A stretch of 64,000 nucleotides of DNA, taken from assembly GCF_022749495.1 (NCBI RefSeq), contig NZ_CP094241.1, positions 620,001 to 684,000 of the forward strand, written 5' to 3'. The position numbers were made by a program, and so were the translations under genes. Of the stretch, positions 26,702 to 35,258 are shown piece after piece. The notes beneath the pieces are model-generated. The model had not been told where the DNA came from and searched no databases. It was given only the letters and a program-made list of their open reading frames with translations. Source of the stretch: Neisseria macacae ATCC 33926. Lineage in GTDB: Bacteria > Pseudomonadota > Gammaproteobacteria > Burkholderiales > Neisseriaceae. The first letter of the stretch is position 1; every line of letters starts with the position of its first letter.

Positions 26702-27313
26702 ATGAAATTACAACAATTAGCTGAAGAAAAAGTCGGCGTCCTGATTGTATTTACCCTGCTTGTGGTCAGCGTAGGCCTGTTGATTGAAGCCGTGCCGCTG
26801 TTCTTTACTAAAGCTGTCACCAAGCCTATAGAAGGTGTGAAACCTTATAATGCTTTGCAAGTGGCTGGTCGCGACATCTATATCCGTGAGGGTTGTTACA
26901 ACTGTCACTCTCAAATGATCCGTCCGTTCCGTGCGGAAACCGAACGTTACGGCCACTACTCCGTTGCCGGCGAGTCTGTTTATGACCATCCGTTCCAATG
27001 GGGTTCCAAACGTACCGGTCCGGACTTGGCACGTGTCGGCGGCCGCTATTCCGACGAATGGCACCGCATCCACCTGCTGAATCCGCGCGACGTTGTGCCG
27101 GAGTCCAATATGCCCGCTTTCCCATGGCTTGCCCGCAACAAAGTCGATGCCGAAGCAACCGTGGCGCATATGAAAGCCCTGCGTAAAGTCGGTACGCCTT
27201 ACAGCGACGAAGAGATTGCCAAAGCGCCTGAAGCCTTGGAAAACAAATCGGAGCTGGATGCGGTGATTGCATACCTGCAAGGCTTAGGCTTGGCATTGAA
27301 AAACGTAAGGTAA
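26702..27313 (+). CDS. ccoO: cbb3-type cytochrome c oxidase subunit II
   Basis: A 203-residue mono-heme cytochrome c anchored by one N-terminal helix (residues about 11-30). The heme site is CYNCH at 65-69 and a Met ligand is probably in SNMPAFPW. It passes electrons to CcoN. It lies 23 bases after ccoN and four before ccoQ. Confidence 0.97.
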   Translation: MKLQQLAEEKVGVLIVFTLLVVSVGLLIEAVPLFFTKAVTKPIEGVKPYNALQVAGRDIYIREGCYNCHSQMIRPFRAETERYGHYSVAGESVYDHPFQWGSKRTGPDLARVGGRYSDEWHRIHLLNPRDVVPESNMPAFPWLARNKVDAEATVAHMKALRKVGTPYSDEEIAKAPEALENKSELDAVIAYLQGLGLALKNVR

Positions 27314-27317
27314 CATC

Positions 27318-27488
27318 ATGGACGTAAACTGGGCCCGCTCGCTCTTTACTGTTTGGGTTTTTATCAGCTTTATCTTAGTGCTTTATATCGTTTTCAATCG
27401 ACGAAATAAAAAGAACTATGATGACGCCGCCAACAGTATTTTCGAAAATGATGAGGATAAAGAGTCGTCTGAAAAAGACGGGCGATAA
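27318..27488 (+). CDS. ccoQ: cbb3-type oxidase small subunit
   Basis: A 56-residue single-pass membrane protein: short N-terminus, one helix (residues about 9-26), then a charged cytoplasmic tail (RRNKKNYDD...). Position between ccoO and ccoP and the layout are those of CcoQ, which supports assembly or stability of the oxidase. A DUS near its 3' end is translated as ESSEKD. Confidence 0.9.
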   Translation: MDVNWARSLFTVWVFISFILVLYIVFNRRNKKNYDDAANSIFENDEDKESSEKDGR

Positions 27489-27518
27489 CAGTTTAGTCCG
27501 TGATCACGGAGCAAAATA

Positions 27519-28883
27519 ATGAACACAGCACCCCAATTTACCAGTAATTTCTGGAATATATACATTGCAGTCATCGTCGTGCTCAGCTTTATCGGCTTGG
27601 CATGGCTGCTGCTTTCCCAAAACGTTGTGAAGCGTCCTAAAAAGGGCGAAGAGGTCAAAACGACAGGCCATCAATGGGACGGTATCGAAGAATACAACAA
27701 CCCGTTGCCACGCTGGTGGTTTTGGCTGTATGTCTTTGTCTGGCTGTTCGGTATCGGTTATCTGGTCATGTACCCGGGTTTGGGCGATTATGAAGGCCAG
27801 TGGAAATGGAGCAGCCATGGACAATATGATCAAGAAATGGCTAAAGCAGATCAGAAGTACGGCAAAGTTTATGCCAAGTTTGCCAATATGCCGATTGAGC
27901 AAGTGGCAAAAAATCCTGAAGCACGCGCCATCGGTCAAAACCTCTTCAATACCTACTGTATCCAATGTCACGGTTCTGATGCCAAAGGTTCCAAAGGCTT
28001 CCCGAATTTGACCGACAACGATTGGTTGTGGGGCGGCGAACCTGAGAAAATCCATGAGACCATTGAAAAAGGCCGTACGGCGACGATGGCAGCATGGGGT
28101 CCTGCGTTGGGTGAAGAGCGGGTAAAAGATGTGGCAAACTATGTCATGTCCTTATCCAAATCCAAAGACCAATACGATGAAGAACGTGCCGCACGCGGTA
28201 AAGTATTGTTCAGTGGTCCACCGGCAAACTGCTTTACCTGTCACGGCGACAAAGGTCAAGGTATCCAAGGACTGGGTCCGAACCTGACCGATAACGTATG
28301 GTTGTGGGGCGGTACTCAAAAATCGATTATCGAAACCATCACCAACGGCCGACACAGTCAAATGCCGGCTTGGGGTCGTTTCTTGGATAAAGACAAACTC
28401 CACATCATGACTGCGTATGTATGGGGTCTGTCCAACAAAGACGGCAAAGCGCCCGTGAAAAAAGCCGAACCTGCTCCCGCACCGGCACCTGCTTCTGCTG
28501 CCGCATCATCCGCTGACGCTTCATCTGCGTCCGCACCTGCACAAGCTGAAAAAGCAGCTTCAGCAGCTGATGCAAAAGTGGCCGCTCCTGCCGAAGCCAA
28601 GCCGGTAGAAAAAGCAGATGCTTCTTCTGCCAAAGTGGACGGTAAAGCCGTTTTTGAAGCCAACTGTAAAATGTGTCACGGCGGTACCATCCCCGGTGCT
28701 CCAGGCATAGGTAAGAAAGACGAGTGGGCCCCGCGTATCAAACAAGGTAAAGATACCCTGCACAAACACGCGCTCGAAGGCTTTAACTCCATGCCTGCCA
28801 AAGGCGGTAACACAAGCCTGAGTGATGACGAAGTCAAAGCAGCGGTTGACTATATGGCCAACCAATCCGGCGCTAAATTCTAA
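27519..28883 (+). CDS. ccoP: cbb3-type oxidase subunit III, tri-heme form
   Basis: A 454-residue c-type cytochrome with two N-terminal membrane segments (about 12-32 and 66-85) and three CXXCH sites: CIQCH 147-151, CFTCH 238-242 and CKMCH 383-387. The third heme domain is joined by an Ala/Pro/Ser/Glu-rich linker (about 311-372). Most CcoP proteins have two hemes; a third domain is known from gonococcus and some commensal Neisseria and can pass electrons to other acceptors. The gene ends the ccoNOQP operon. Confidence 0.97.
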   Translation: MNTAPQFTSNFWNIYIAVIVVLSFIGLAWLLLSQNVVKRPKKGEEVKTTGHQWDGIEEYNNPLPRWWFWLYVFVWLFGIGYLVMYPGLGDYEGQWKWSSHGQYDQEMAKADQKYGKVYAKFANMPIEQVAKNPEARAIGQNLFNTYCIQCHGSDAKGSKGFPNLTDNDWLWGGEPEKIHETIEKGRTATMAAWGPALGEERVKDVANYVMSLSKSKDQYDEERAARGKVLFSGPPANCFTCHGDKGQGIQGLGPNLTDNVWLWGGTQKSIIETITNGRHSQMPAWGRFLDKDKLHIMTAYVWGLSNKDGKAPVKKAEPAPAPAPASAAASSADASSASAPAQAEKAASAADAKVAAPAEAKPVEKADASSAKVDGKAVFEANCKMCHGGTIPGAPGIGKKDEWAPRIKQGKDTLHKHALEGFNSMPAKGGNTSLSDDEVKAAVDYMANQSGAKF

Positions 28884-28896
28884 ACCGTAGAAATTA

Positions 28897-28927
28897 AAAC
28901 GCACCTTTTCATAAGGTGCGTTTTTTT
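28897..28927 (+). terminator. Intrinsic terminator of ccoNOQP
   Basis: AAACGCACCTT / AAGGTGCGTTT stem followed by a run of T, 13 bases past the ccoP stop. Confidence 0.9.
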
Positions 28928-28961
28928 ATGGGGTCGTCTGAAGTTGCTTTTGAAGTTGCTT

Positions 28962-29424
28962 TCAGACGACCTGAAGTTCATCCCGCACTTTCATTAGTGC
29001 GAAACCAAGTAGGTTCAAACCCCGCCATTGCAATGGATTTTGGGCGCGTGGATCATCTTGGGCAAGTCCGATTCCCCAGATTGCGTCAACCGGGCTGGCT
29101 TCTACTAAGATACGGCTGCCGGTGCCAAGCAAAAAGCGTTTCAAATCGGGGTGTTGGATGAATTTGGCACGGTTGCCTTCGCAAACGATATCGAAGCGGC
29201 GGGCATTCCAAATATCGTTTTTAAAACCGATGACTTGTTTTCCCAAATCCTTAGCCTGTTTGGGGTGGGCAGAAGCGATGATTTGGCGGCGGATATCGTC
29301 TGCGCCGAACAGCCTCGCCTTTTCTGCCATCATATAGTGTTCGGCAGTCGCATAGCGGATGCCGTCGATTTCAAAGGGCGCAGGATACCATTGGCTGAAG
29401 ACGGCTTTATCTATCTCATTTTTA
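28962..29424 (-). pseudogene. NADAR-family gene, 3' fragment
   Basis: This encodes the C-terminal about 153 residues of a NADAR (YbiA-like) protein, a family of N-glycosidases acting on ADP-ribose-type or riboflavin-pathway metabolites. Family features include FSQWYPAPFEIDGIRYATAEHYMMAEKARLF and GTGSRILVEASPVDAIWGIGLA. The fragment begins at a Correia element inserted at TA; its 5' part is at 30759-30853. The frame running into the element is spurious. The stop codon is formed by a DUS (GTCGTCTGA). Confidence 0.9.
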
Positions 29425-29440
29425 TAGTGGATTAACTTTA

Positions 29441-30666
29441 AGAGACCTTTGCAAAATTCCCCAAAATCCCCTAAATTCCCATCAAGACATTTAGGGGATT
29501 TTCCATGAGCACCTTCTTCCAGCAAACCGCACAAGCCATGATTGCCAAACACATCGACCGCTTCCCATTATTGAAGTTGGATCAGGTGATTGATTGGCAG
29601 CCTATCGAACAATACCTGAACCGTCAAAGAACCCGTTACCTTAGAGACCACCGCGGCCGTCCCGCCTATCCCCTGTTGTCCATGTTCAAAGCCGTCCTGC
29701 TCGGACAATGGCACAGCCTCTCCGATCCCGAACTCGAACACAGCCTCATCACCCGCATCGATTTCAACCTGTTTTGCCGTTTTGACGAACTGAGCATCCC
29801 CGATTACAGCACCTTATGCCGCTACCGCAACTGGCTGGCGCAAGACGACACCCTGTCCGAATTTCTGGAACTGATTAACCGACAACTGGCCGAAAAAAAC
29901 CTAAAAGTAGAGAAAGCATCCGCCGCCGTCGTTGACGCCACCATTATTCAGACCGCCGGCAGCAAACAGCGTCAGGCCATAGAAGTCGATGAGGAAGGAC
30001 AAATCAGCGGTCAAACCACACCGAGCAAAGACAAAGATGCCCGCTGGACAAAGAAAAACGGCCTCTACAAACTCGGTTACAAACAACATACCCGTACCGA
30101 TGAGGAAGGCTATATCGAGAAACTGCACATCACCCCTGCCAATACCCATGAGTGCAACCACCTGTCCCCTTTGTTGGAGGGTATTGCCGAAGGCACGACT
30201 GTCTATGCCGACAAAGGCTACGACAGTGCGGAAAACCGGCAACATCTGAAAGAACACCAGTTGCTGGACGGCATTATGCGCAAAGCCTGCCGCAACCGTC
30301 CGCTGACGGAAGCGCAAACCAAACAAAGCGTAACCGATATTTGTCGAAGACCCGTTATGTGGTCGAACAAAGCTTTGGTACGCTGCACCGTAAATTTCGC
30401 TATGCCCGGGCAGCCTATTTCGGACTGATTAAAGTGAGTGCGCAAAGCCATCTGAAGGCGATGTGTTTGAACCTGTTGAAAGCGGCTAACAGGCTAAGTG
30501 TGCCTGTTGCCGCCTAAAAGGCGGCCCGGATACCTGATTATCGGGTATCCGGGGAGGATTAAGGGGGCGTTTGGGTAGAATTAAGGAGTGATTAGGGGAG
30601 GAAACAGCCGAAAAACTGTGTTGGGGTTTCGGTTGTCGGGAGGAGGGCTTTTTTGCAAAGGTCTCT
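29441..30666 (+). mobile_element. IS1106-type insertion sequence (IS5 family)
   Basis: A 1226 bp element with perfect terminal inverted repeats AGAGACCTTTGCAAAA / TTTTGCAAAGGTCTCT, flanked by TTA direct repeats (29438-29440 and 30667-30669). If the ends are placed one base inside, the duplication reads TTTAA. It carries one frameshifted transposase gene and lies within a Correia element. Confidence 0.92.
29505..30517 (+). pseudogene. IS1106-type transposase, frameshifted
   Basis: An IS5-family transposase beginning MSTFFQQTAQAM, with the DDE catalytic domain: Asp in AAVVDATIIQ, Asp in YADKGYDSAE, and Glu in the downstream frame (YVVEQSFG). The frame is broken near 30321-30331: the first frame reads on to a stop at 30428, while the conserved C-terminus (RNRYLSKTRYVVEQSFGTLHRKF) continues in the next frame to 30517. 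A one-base loss or a 2- or 5-base gain explains it. The copy is probably inactive unless the shift is programmed, which is not usual for this group. Confidence 0.88.
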
Positions 30667-30758
30667 TTAAACCAGTACGGCGTTGCCTCGCCTTGCCATA
30701 CTATCTGTACTGTCTGCAGCTTCGTCGCCTTGTCCTGATTTAAATTTAATCCACTATA

Positions 30759-30853
30759 TGTTTTGGCGTGTGTCCCCAGAAGTATAGATATTTCAGTTTT
30801 TCTTTGCGCTGGTAGGCGGTCTTCAGGTCGGCAAGAGTGTAGGGGGCAGTCAT
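30759..30853 (-). pseudogene. NADAR-family gene, 5' fragment
   Basis: The first 31 codons plus two bases of the NADAR gene, starting MTAPYTLADLKTAYQ and ending in FWGHTPK before the Correia end. AAGAAAG lies upstream as ribosome site. Joining it at TA to the 3' fragment at 29424 gives 558 nt, an uninterrupted 185-residue frame reading GHTPKHKNEIDKAVF across the junction. Confidence 0.9.
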
Positions 30854-30939
30854 GGTGTTTCTTTCTTATTGTGTATTGGATTCAAACGGATAGGGTGTTA
30901 CCGGATTTAAGATTTATGATGCGCGCAGGTGTGGCAGAT

Positions 30940-31019
30940 TGACTGTGAATCAGGGCAAGACGAAGCCTCAGACGGTATGAATGGGAAATACCGTGCCGAT
31001 CTGTAGTTAATCCACTATA
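30940..31019. repeat. Degenerate Correia remnant
   Basis: One Correia end (AGTTAATCCACTATA) and a diverged interior (CAGGGCAAGACGAAGCCTCAGACGG) are left; the other end is not recognisable. The rest of the 30854-31106 gap shows no gene. Confidence 0.65.
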
Positions 31020-31061
31020 GATGGGAATATATTCGCTATCATACTGTTGACGGTAGAAAAA

Positions 31062-31092
31062 AGGTCGTCTGAAAAAAGTTTTCAGACGACCT
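31062..31092. terminator. DUS inverted pair after tyrS
   Basis: A 14 bp DUS stem with a three-base loop, 15 bases past the tyrS stop. Confidence 0.85.
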
Positions 31093-31106
31093 CTGTCATT
31101 TAAGGC

Positions 31107-32405
31107 TTATTTCCAAACCAAGAGCGCATGGTTGCGTTTGCCGCGTCGTACGATGGTGTATTTGCCGAAGCGTTTGTGCGCGTCGGTCAGCAGATAGGCA
31201 TCGTCGGGGCGTTCGGCGGCGTGGTTCGGGTTGTTCGATTCGGCGGCTTGGCCGTTGAGCAATACCGCTTTGCTGTTCACAAAACCGCGCGCTTCTTTGT
31301 TGGAAGAAGCCAAGCCGGTTTTAACCAAGGCTTCGACGACATTGAGGCCGTCTGAAACTTCAAATGCGGGCAGGCCGTCGAGTGCGAGCTGTTCGAAGTC
31401 GCTTTCGGTCAGGCTGCTTTGGTCTTCGGCAAACAGGCTTTCGGAAATACGCTGTGCGGCTTGCAGGGCGGCTTCGCCGTGAATCAGGCGGGTCATTTCC
31501 TCGGCGAGGATGCGTTGCGCTTCGGGTTTGGTGCCGCTGGCTTTGTCTTTCGCCTCGATGGCGTCGATTTCTTCGATAGACAGGAAGGTGAAGTATTTCA
31601 GGAATTTATACACATCGGCATCGGCAACTTTCAGCCAGAACTGGTAGAACTGATACGGCGAGGTTTTCTTCGCGTTCAGCCATACCGCGCCACCTTCGGT
31701 TTTGCCGAATTTGGTACCGTCGGATTTGGTGACCAGCGGCAGGGTCAGGCCGAATACTTGTTTTTGGTTCAGACGGCGGGTCAGGTCGATACCGGCGGTG
31801 ATGTTGCCCCATTGGTCGGAGCCGCCGATTTCCAAAACCGCGCCATGACGTTTGTTCAATTCGGCGAAGTCGTAGCCTTGCAGCAGGGAGTAGGCGAACT
31901 CGGTGAAGGAAATGCCCACATCGTCGCGCTCGATACGCTGTTTGACGGATTCTTTGTTCAGCATAGCGTTGACGGAGAAATGCTTGCCGATGTCGCGCAG
32001 GAAGTCGAGGCAGTTCATGCTGCCGAACCAGTCGGCGTTGTTCGCCATAATGGCGGCGTTTTCGCCTTCAAAGTTCAAAAACGGTTTCAGTTGGTTGCGG
32101 ATGCTTTCTACCCAGCCGGCAACGGTTTCGGCGGAATTCAAGCTGCGCTCCACCGCTTTGAAGCTGGGATCGCCAATCATACCGGTCGCGCCGCCCACCA
32201 AAGCAATCGGCGTATGCCCCGCCTGCTGGAAACGGCGCAATGCCAATACGGGCAACAAGTGACCGATATGCAGGCTGTCGGCGGTCGGGTCGAAACCGCA
32301 GTAGAGGGCGATTTTTTGTTCGTTTAACAAAGCGTCTAAGGCTTCGATGTCGGTAGTTTGCGCGATTAAGCCGCGCGATTGTAGGTCTTGGATAACTGAT
32401 TTCAC
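31107..32405 (-). CDS. tyrS: Tyrosyl-tRNA synthetase
   Basis: A 432-residue class I aminoacyl-tRNA synthetase that charges tRNA-Tyr. HIGH is at residues 46-49 (SLHIGHLLP) and the KMSKS loop appears as KFGKTEGG. The C-terminal S4-like RNA-binding domain is intact (VKTGLASSNKEARGFVNSKAV). A DUS of the AGGCCGTCTGAA type lies in the coding region near 31350. Single gene with its own DUS terminator. Confidence 0.97.
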   Translation of the reverse strand: MKSVIQDLQSRGLIAQTTDIEALDALLNEQKIALYCGFDPTADSLHIGHLLPVLALRRFQQAGHTPIALVGGATGMIGDPSFKAVERSLNSAETVAGWVESIRNQLKPFLNFEGENAAIMANNADWFGSMNCLDFLRDIGKHFSVNAMLNKESVKQRIERDDVGISFTEFAYSLLQGYDFAELNKRHGAVLEIGGSDQWGNITAGIDLTRRLNQKQVFGLTLPLVTKSDGTKFGKTEGGAVWLNAKKTSPYQFYQFWLKVADADVYKFLKYFTFLSIEEIDAIEAKDKASGTKPEAQRILAEEMTRLIHGEAALQAAQRISESLFAEDQSSLTESDFEQLALDGLPAFEVSDGLNVVEALVKTGLASSNKEARGFVNSKAVLLNGQAAESNNPNHAAERPDDAYLLTDAHKRFGKYTIVRRGKRNHALLVWK

Positions 32406-32430
32406 TGAAATTCCTTTTATATAGTCGGTG

Positions 32431-32478
32431 TTTCAGACGACCTTTTCTATACCTTAAAATATCTGAGGTCGTCTGAAA
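32431..32478. terminator. DUS inverted pair between tyrS and the secreted-protein gene
   Basis: An inverted DUS pair next to the stop codon of the upstream minus-strand gene. Confidence 0.75.
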
Positions 32479-32480
32479 AA

Positions 32481-33299
32481 TTAAAAATCTTTATCTGCCA
32501 GTGGATAGTCTTTTGGGGTGCTGTAATATTCTTTGGCAGAGTTATAGGTGGCAATAAAGACTTTATTGGTGTATTTTTTCGAGCCGTCAAAACCAGATAC
32601 CGTCAATTGAAGCGGGTAGAAACCGGCACTTGTTTTACCGTCTTTTAGTATTTTGATTTTAGAAGAAAGGTTGTACAGTTCGCTCAAGCATTTACGTCGT
32701 TCGGCAGCGGTGTTTTTACGACCTTTATAAAAATTTTCCGAGCAGTCGCCTAATGCCCCCGTATTTTCTGCTTCTGCCGTGATACTGCTTTTTGTGATTT
32801 TTTTCGCGCCGTCATGAACAAACAATTGATAGGCAGAACCCGCATAACCATTATGAACATCGCCATGAAGGGTCAGAAATCCCCATTTGTCTTTGCCGAA
32901 TTCGTGGAACGACCAAGACTTTGCTTCAGGCGCATTACCGAATGAGCCCGCCCAGCCATGTGGTTGCGCAGCGAGAAGTTTCCAGTCGTTGCCAGTCTGT
33001 TTCAAAACAAATACGCCCGCCAGACCGGATTGAACGTGCGCACCGTCTGCTACGCCTTTTTCAAAATTAAATGCGTTGCCTGTAAACAGCAGGTACATCA
33101 GTTTGCCTTGAGCAGTTTGGCGCGTTTCGCTTTTGGTTTGACGTACACAGTATTGACCATTGTCTTTCACATTGACTTGGTAACATTGGTATTTTTGCGA
33201 ATATTTCGGATAAAACTTCTGTACGATTTGTTGCGGTGTTTGTGCTTGGGCAGTTGAGGCAGCGAAAAATAATGCCATATAGAGAATAGATTTTTTCAT
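32481..33299 (-). CDS. Secreted hypothetical protein, 272 aa
   Basis: A signal peptide (MKKSILYMALFFAASTAQAQ) precedes a mature periplasmic or surface protein rich in Lys, Tyr and Gly. Four Cys residues (about 38, 51, 185 and 203) could pair in disulfides. WKLLAAQPHGWAGSFG and WGFLTLHGDVHNGYAG are the most structured-looking parts. No family is recognised and no function is proposed. It is flanked by DUS pairs on both sides, so it could be exchanged as a cassette. Confidence 0.7.
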   Translation of the reverse strand: MKKSILYMALFFAASTAQAQTPQQIVQKFYPKYSQKYQCYQVNVKDNGQYCVRQTKSETRQTAQGKLMYLLFTGNAFNFEKGVADGAHVQSGLAGVFVLKQTGNDWKLLAAQPHGWAGSFGNAPEAKSWSFHEFGKDKWGFLTLHGDVHNGYAGSAYQLFVHDGAKKITKSSITAEAENTGALGDCSENFYKGRKNTAAERRKCLSELYNLSSKIKILKDGKTSAGFYPLQLTVSGFDGSKKYTNKVFIATYNSAKEYYSTPKDYPLADKDF

Positions 33300-33334
33300 G
33301 GATAACTTCCTAAGTCCGAAACAACAGAATGATG

Positions 33335-33373
33335 GTTTTCAGACGACCTCGGTTAGGAAGGTCGTCTGAAAAC
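33335..33373. terminator. DUS inverted pair after ychF
   Basis: A DUS stem with a 9-base loop, 15 bases past the ychF stop. Confidence 0.8.
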
Positions 33374-33387
33374 TTATTGCATTTGGT

Positions 33388-34479
33388 TTATACGTTAAAC
33401 AAGAAATGCATCACATCCCCGTCCTGCACGACATATTCCTTGCCTTCCACGCGCATTTTGCCGGCTTCTTTGGCTTTGGCTTCGCCGCCGAGCGAGACAA
33501 AGTCGTCGTAGGAAATGACTTGGGCGCGGATGAAGCCGCGTTCGAAGTCGGTGTGGATGACGCCGGCGGCTTGCGGGGCGGTGTCGCCTTTGTGGATGGT
33601 CCAGGCGCGGACTTCTTTGACGCCGGCGGTGAAGTAGGTTTGCAGGCCTAAGAGGTCGTAGCCCGCGCGAATCAGGCGGTTCAGACCGGGTTCTTCTAAG
33701 CCCATTTCGGCGAGGAATTCGGCTTTTTCGTCGTCTTCCAACTCGGCGATTTCGCTCTCCATCGCGGCGCATACGGCAACGACGGGGGCGTTTTCTTTTT
33801 CCGCCAATTCTTTCAGGCGGTCGAGGTGCGGATTGTTTTCAAAACCGTCTTCGGCAACGTTGCCGACATACATAGCGGGTTTGGCGGTCAGCAGGAACAG
33901 CGGTTTGAGCATGGCGAGTTCTTCCGCGTCCAAACCGAAGGAGCGGACGGGTTTGCCTTCGTCCAGATGCGGCAGCAGTTTTTTGCACAGCTCGACCAGT
34001 TTTTGCGCGTCTTTGTCGCCTGAGCGGGCGCGTTTTTCTTCGCGGACGATGGCTTTTTCGACGCTGGCGAGGTCGGCAAGTGCTAGTTCGGTGCCGATGG
34101 TTTCGATGTCGGCAATCGGATCGACTTTGCCGGAAACGTGGACGATGTTGTCGTCGTCAAAGCAGCGCACGACGTTGACGATGGCGTCGGTTTCGCGGAT
34201 GTTGGCGAGGAACTGGTTGCCCAAGCCTTCGCCTTTGCTCGCGCCTGCAACCAAACCGGCAATGTCGACGAACTCGACGATGGCAGGCTGCATTTTTTGC
34301 GGATTGACGATTTTTGCCAACTCCGCCATGCGCGGGTCGGGCACTTCGACGATGCCGACGTTGGGTTCGATGGTGCAGAAAGGATAGTTCGCCGCTTCGA
34401 TGCCCGATTGGGTCAGCGCGTTAAAGAGGGTGGATTTGCCTACGTTGGGCAGGCCGACGATGCCGCATTTCAAGCTCAT
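33388..34479 (-). CDS. ychF: Redox-regulated ATPase YchF (Obg-related)
   Basis: A 363-residue P-loop protein. The phosphate loop GLPNVGKST is at about 8-16, followed by NYPFCTIEPN, DIAGLV and the modified G4 motif NVAE, which in this family shifts specificity from GTP to ATP. The C-terminal TGS domain ends VQDGDVMHFLFNV. It binds ribosomes and affects stress responses. Length is normal. Confidence 0.96.
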   Translation of the reverse strand: MSLKCGIVGLPNVGKSTLFNALTQSGIEAANYPFCTIEPNVGIVEVPDPRMAELAKIVNPQKMQPAIVEFVDIAGLVAGASKGEGLGNQFLANIRETDAIVNVVRCFDDDNIVHVSGKVDPIADIETIGTELALADLASVEKAIVREEKRARSGDKDAQKLVELCKKLLPHLDEGKPVRSFGLDAEELAMLKPLFLLTAKPAMYVGNVAEDGFENNPHLDRLKELAEKENAPVVAVCAAMESEIAELEDDEKAEFLAEMGLEEPGLNRLIRAGYDLLGLQTYFTAGVKEVRAWTIHKGDTAPQAAGVIHTDFERGFIRAQVISYDDFVSLGGEAKAKEAGKMRVEGKEYVVQDGDVMHFLFNV

Positions 34480-34626
34480 GGTTTTTCCTGAAAAGATAAA
34501 AGTTTAACGGCGGATTATAGCATATCGGGGAATGACTCAAAAACTGTAAAGGTCGTCTGAAAAGCGTGGTTTTATACGGTGAGAACGGTTTGGCGTTTTC
34601 AGACGACCTTGGTAACGAGTAGAAAA

Positions 34627-34722
34627 GTAGCGTGGACTTTGCCCGCGAGAAATATATCGGTCTATTCTGTTTTTTGGCGATGGGCAAAATATCCTGATTT
34701 TCGTGGGCGGAGCCCACGCTAC
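34627..34722. repeat. Inverted-repeat element, array copy 1
   Basis: Ends GTAGCGTGGAC and GCCCACGCTAC are near-complementary; each end is itself a small palindrome. Confidence 0.85.
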
Positions 34723-34837
34723 GGCTACGGCGGGTATTTTATTCAAACTCGCAATAGAAGGTCGTCTGAAAACGGTCATAGCGGGCTTGCCTGGCTGCAA
34801 TCCGTGATTTCAGACGACCTTGGTAACGAGTGGAAAA

Positions 34838-34932
34838 GTAGTGTGGGCTTTGCCCGCGAGAAATATATCGGTCTATTTTGTTTGGGACGAGGGGCAAAAT
34901 ATCCTGATTTTCGTGGGCGGAGCCCACGCTAC
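34838..34932. repeat. Inverted-repeat element, array copy 2
   Basis: Same element, 95 bp, ends GTAGTGTGGGC and GCCCACGCTAC, nearly identical interior to copy 1. Confidence 0.85.
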
Positions 34933-35047
34933 GGCTGCGGCGGGTATTTTATTCAAACTCGCAATAGAAGGTCGTCTGAAAACGGTCATAACGGGTTTGC
35001 CTGGCTGCAATCCGTGATTTCAGACGACCTTGGTAACGAGTGGAAAA

Positions 35048-35142
35048 GTAGCGTGGGCTTTGCCCGCGAGAAATTATGTTGGTCAATTTTGTTTGGGACG
35101 AGGGGCAAAATATCCAATTTTCGTGGGCGGAGCCCACGCTAC
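35048..35142. repeat. Inverted-repeat element, array copy 3
   Basis: Same element, 95 bp, ends GTAGCGTGGGC and GCCCACGCTAC; interior diverges after GCCCGCGAGAAAT. Confidence 0.85.
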
Positions 35143-35175
35143 GGTTGAGGTGTGCGTTTTATTCAAATTCATAAT

Positions 35176-35244
35176 AAAAGGTCGTCTGAAAATGCGGATA
35201 GCGAGTTTTTCTAAAACCACTATTTCGTTTTCAGACGACCTTTT
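35176..35244. terminator. DUS inverted pair after ubiB
   Basis: A DUS stem with a long loop, 15 bases past the stop of the minus-strand ubiB; it is also the right border of the repeat array. Confidence 0.7.
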
Positions 35245-35258
35245 GTGCATATGGATTT

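Larger units (their letters stand above)
29423..30758. repeat. Correia element carrying an IS1106-type insertion
   Basis: Left Correia end at 29423-29440, right part at 30667-30758. Together they give a short-form Correia element, split by the IS copy between them. The element is inserted at a TA inside a NADAR-family gene, with TA present at both ends. Confidence 0.93.
34611..35240. repeat. Three-unit tandem array of a DUS-bounded ~210 bp module
   Basis: Units start at 34611, 34822 and 35032 (spacing 211 and 210 bp). Each begins GGTAACGAGT, contains a ~95 bp inverted-repeat element, and ends in an inverted DUS pair; the third diverges after about 150 bp. No gene lies in 34480-35258. The open frame that runs through the array is not considered real. 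Confidence 0.93.

Noticed and set aside
29425..29552. Extension of the NADAR 3' fragment into the Correia/IS region
   Set aside because: The extra 5' codons come from the Correia end and IS sequence; the true 5' end is found beyond the insertion at 30759-30853.
34579..35148. A 189-codon open frame through the triplicate array
   Set aside because: Its internal repeats simply mirror the DNA repeats, including translated DUS words; no start site signal or family.
34611..35240. Possible CRISPR array (three repeats)
   Set aside because: Units are about 210 bp and nearly identical throughout, with no short repeat/unique spacer pattern and no cas gene.
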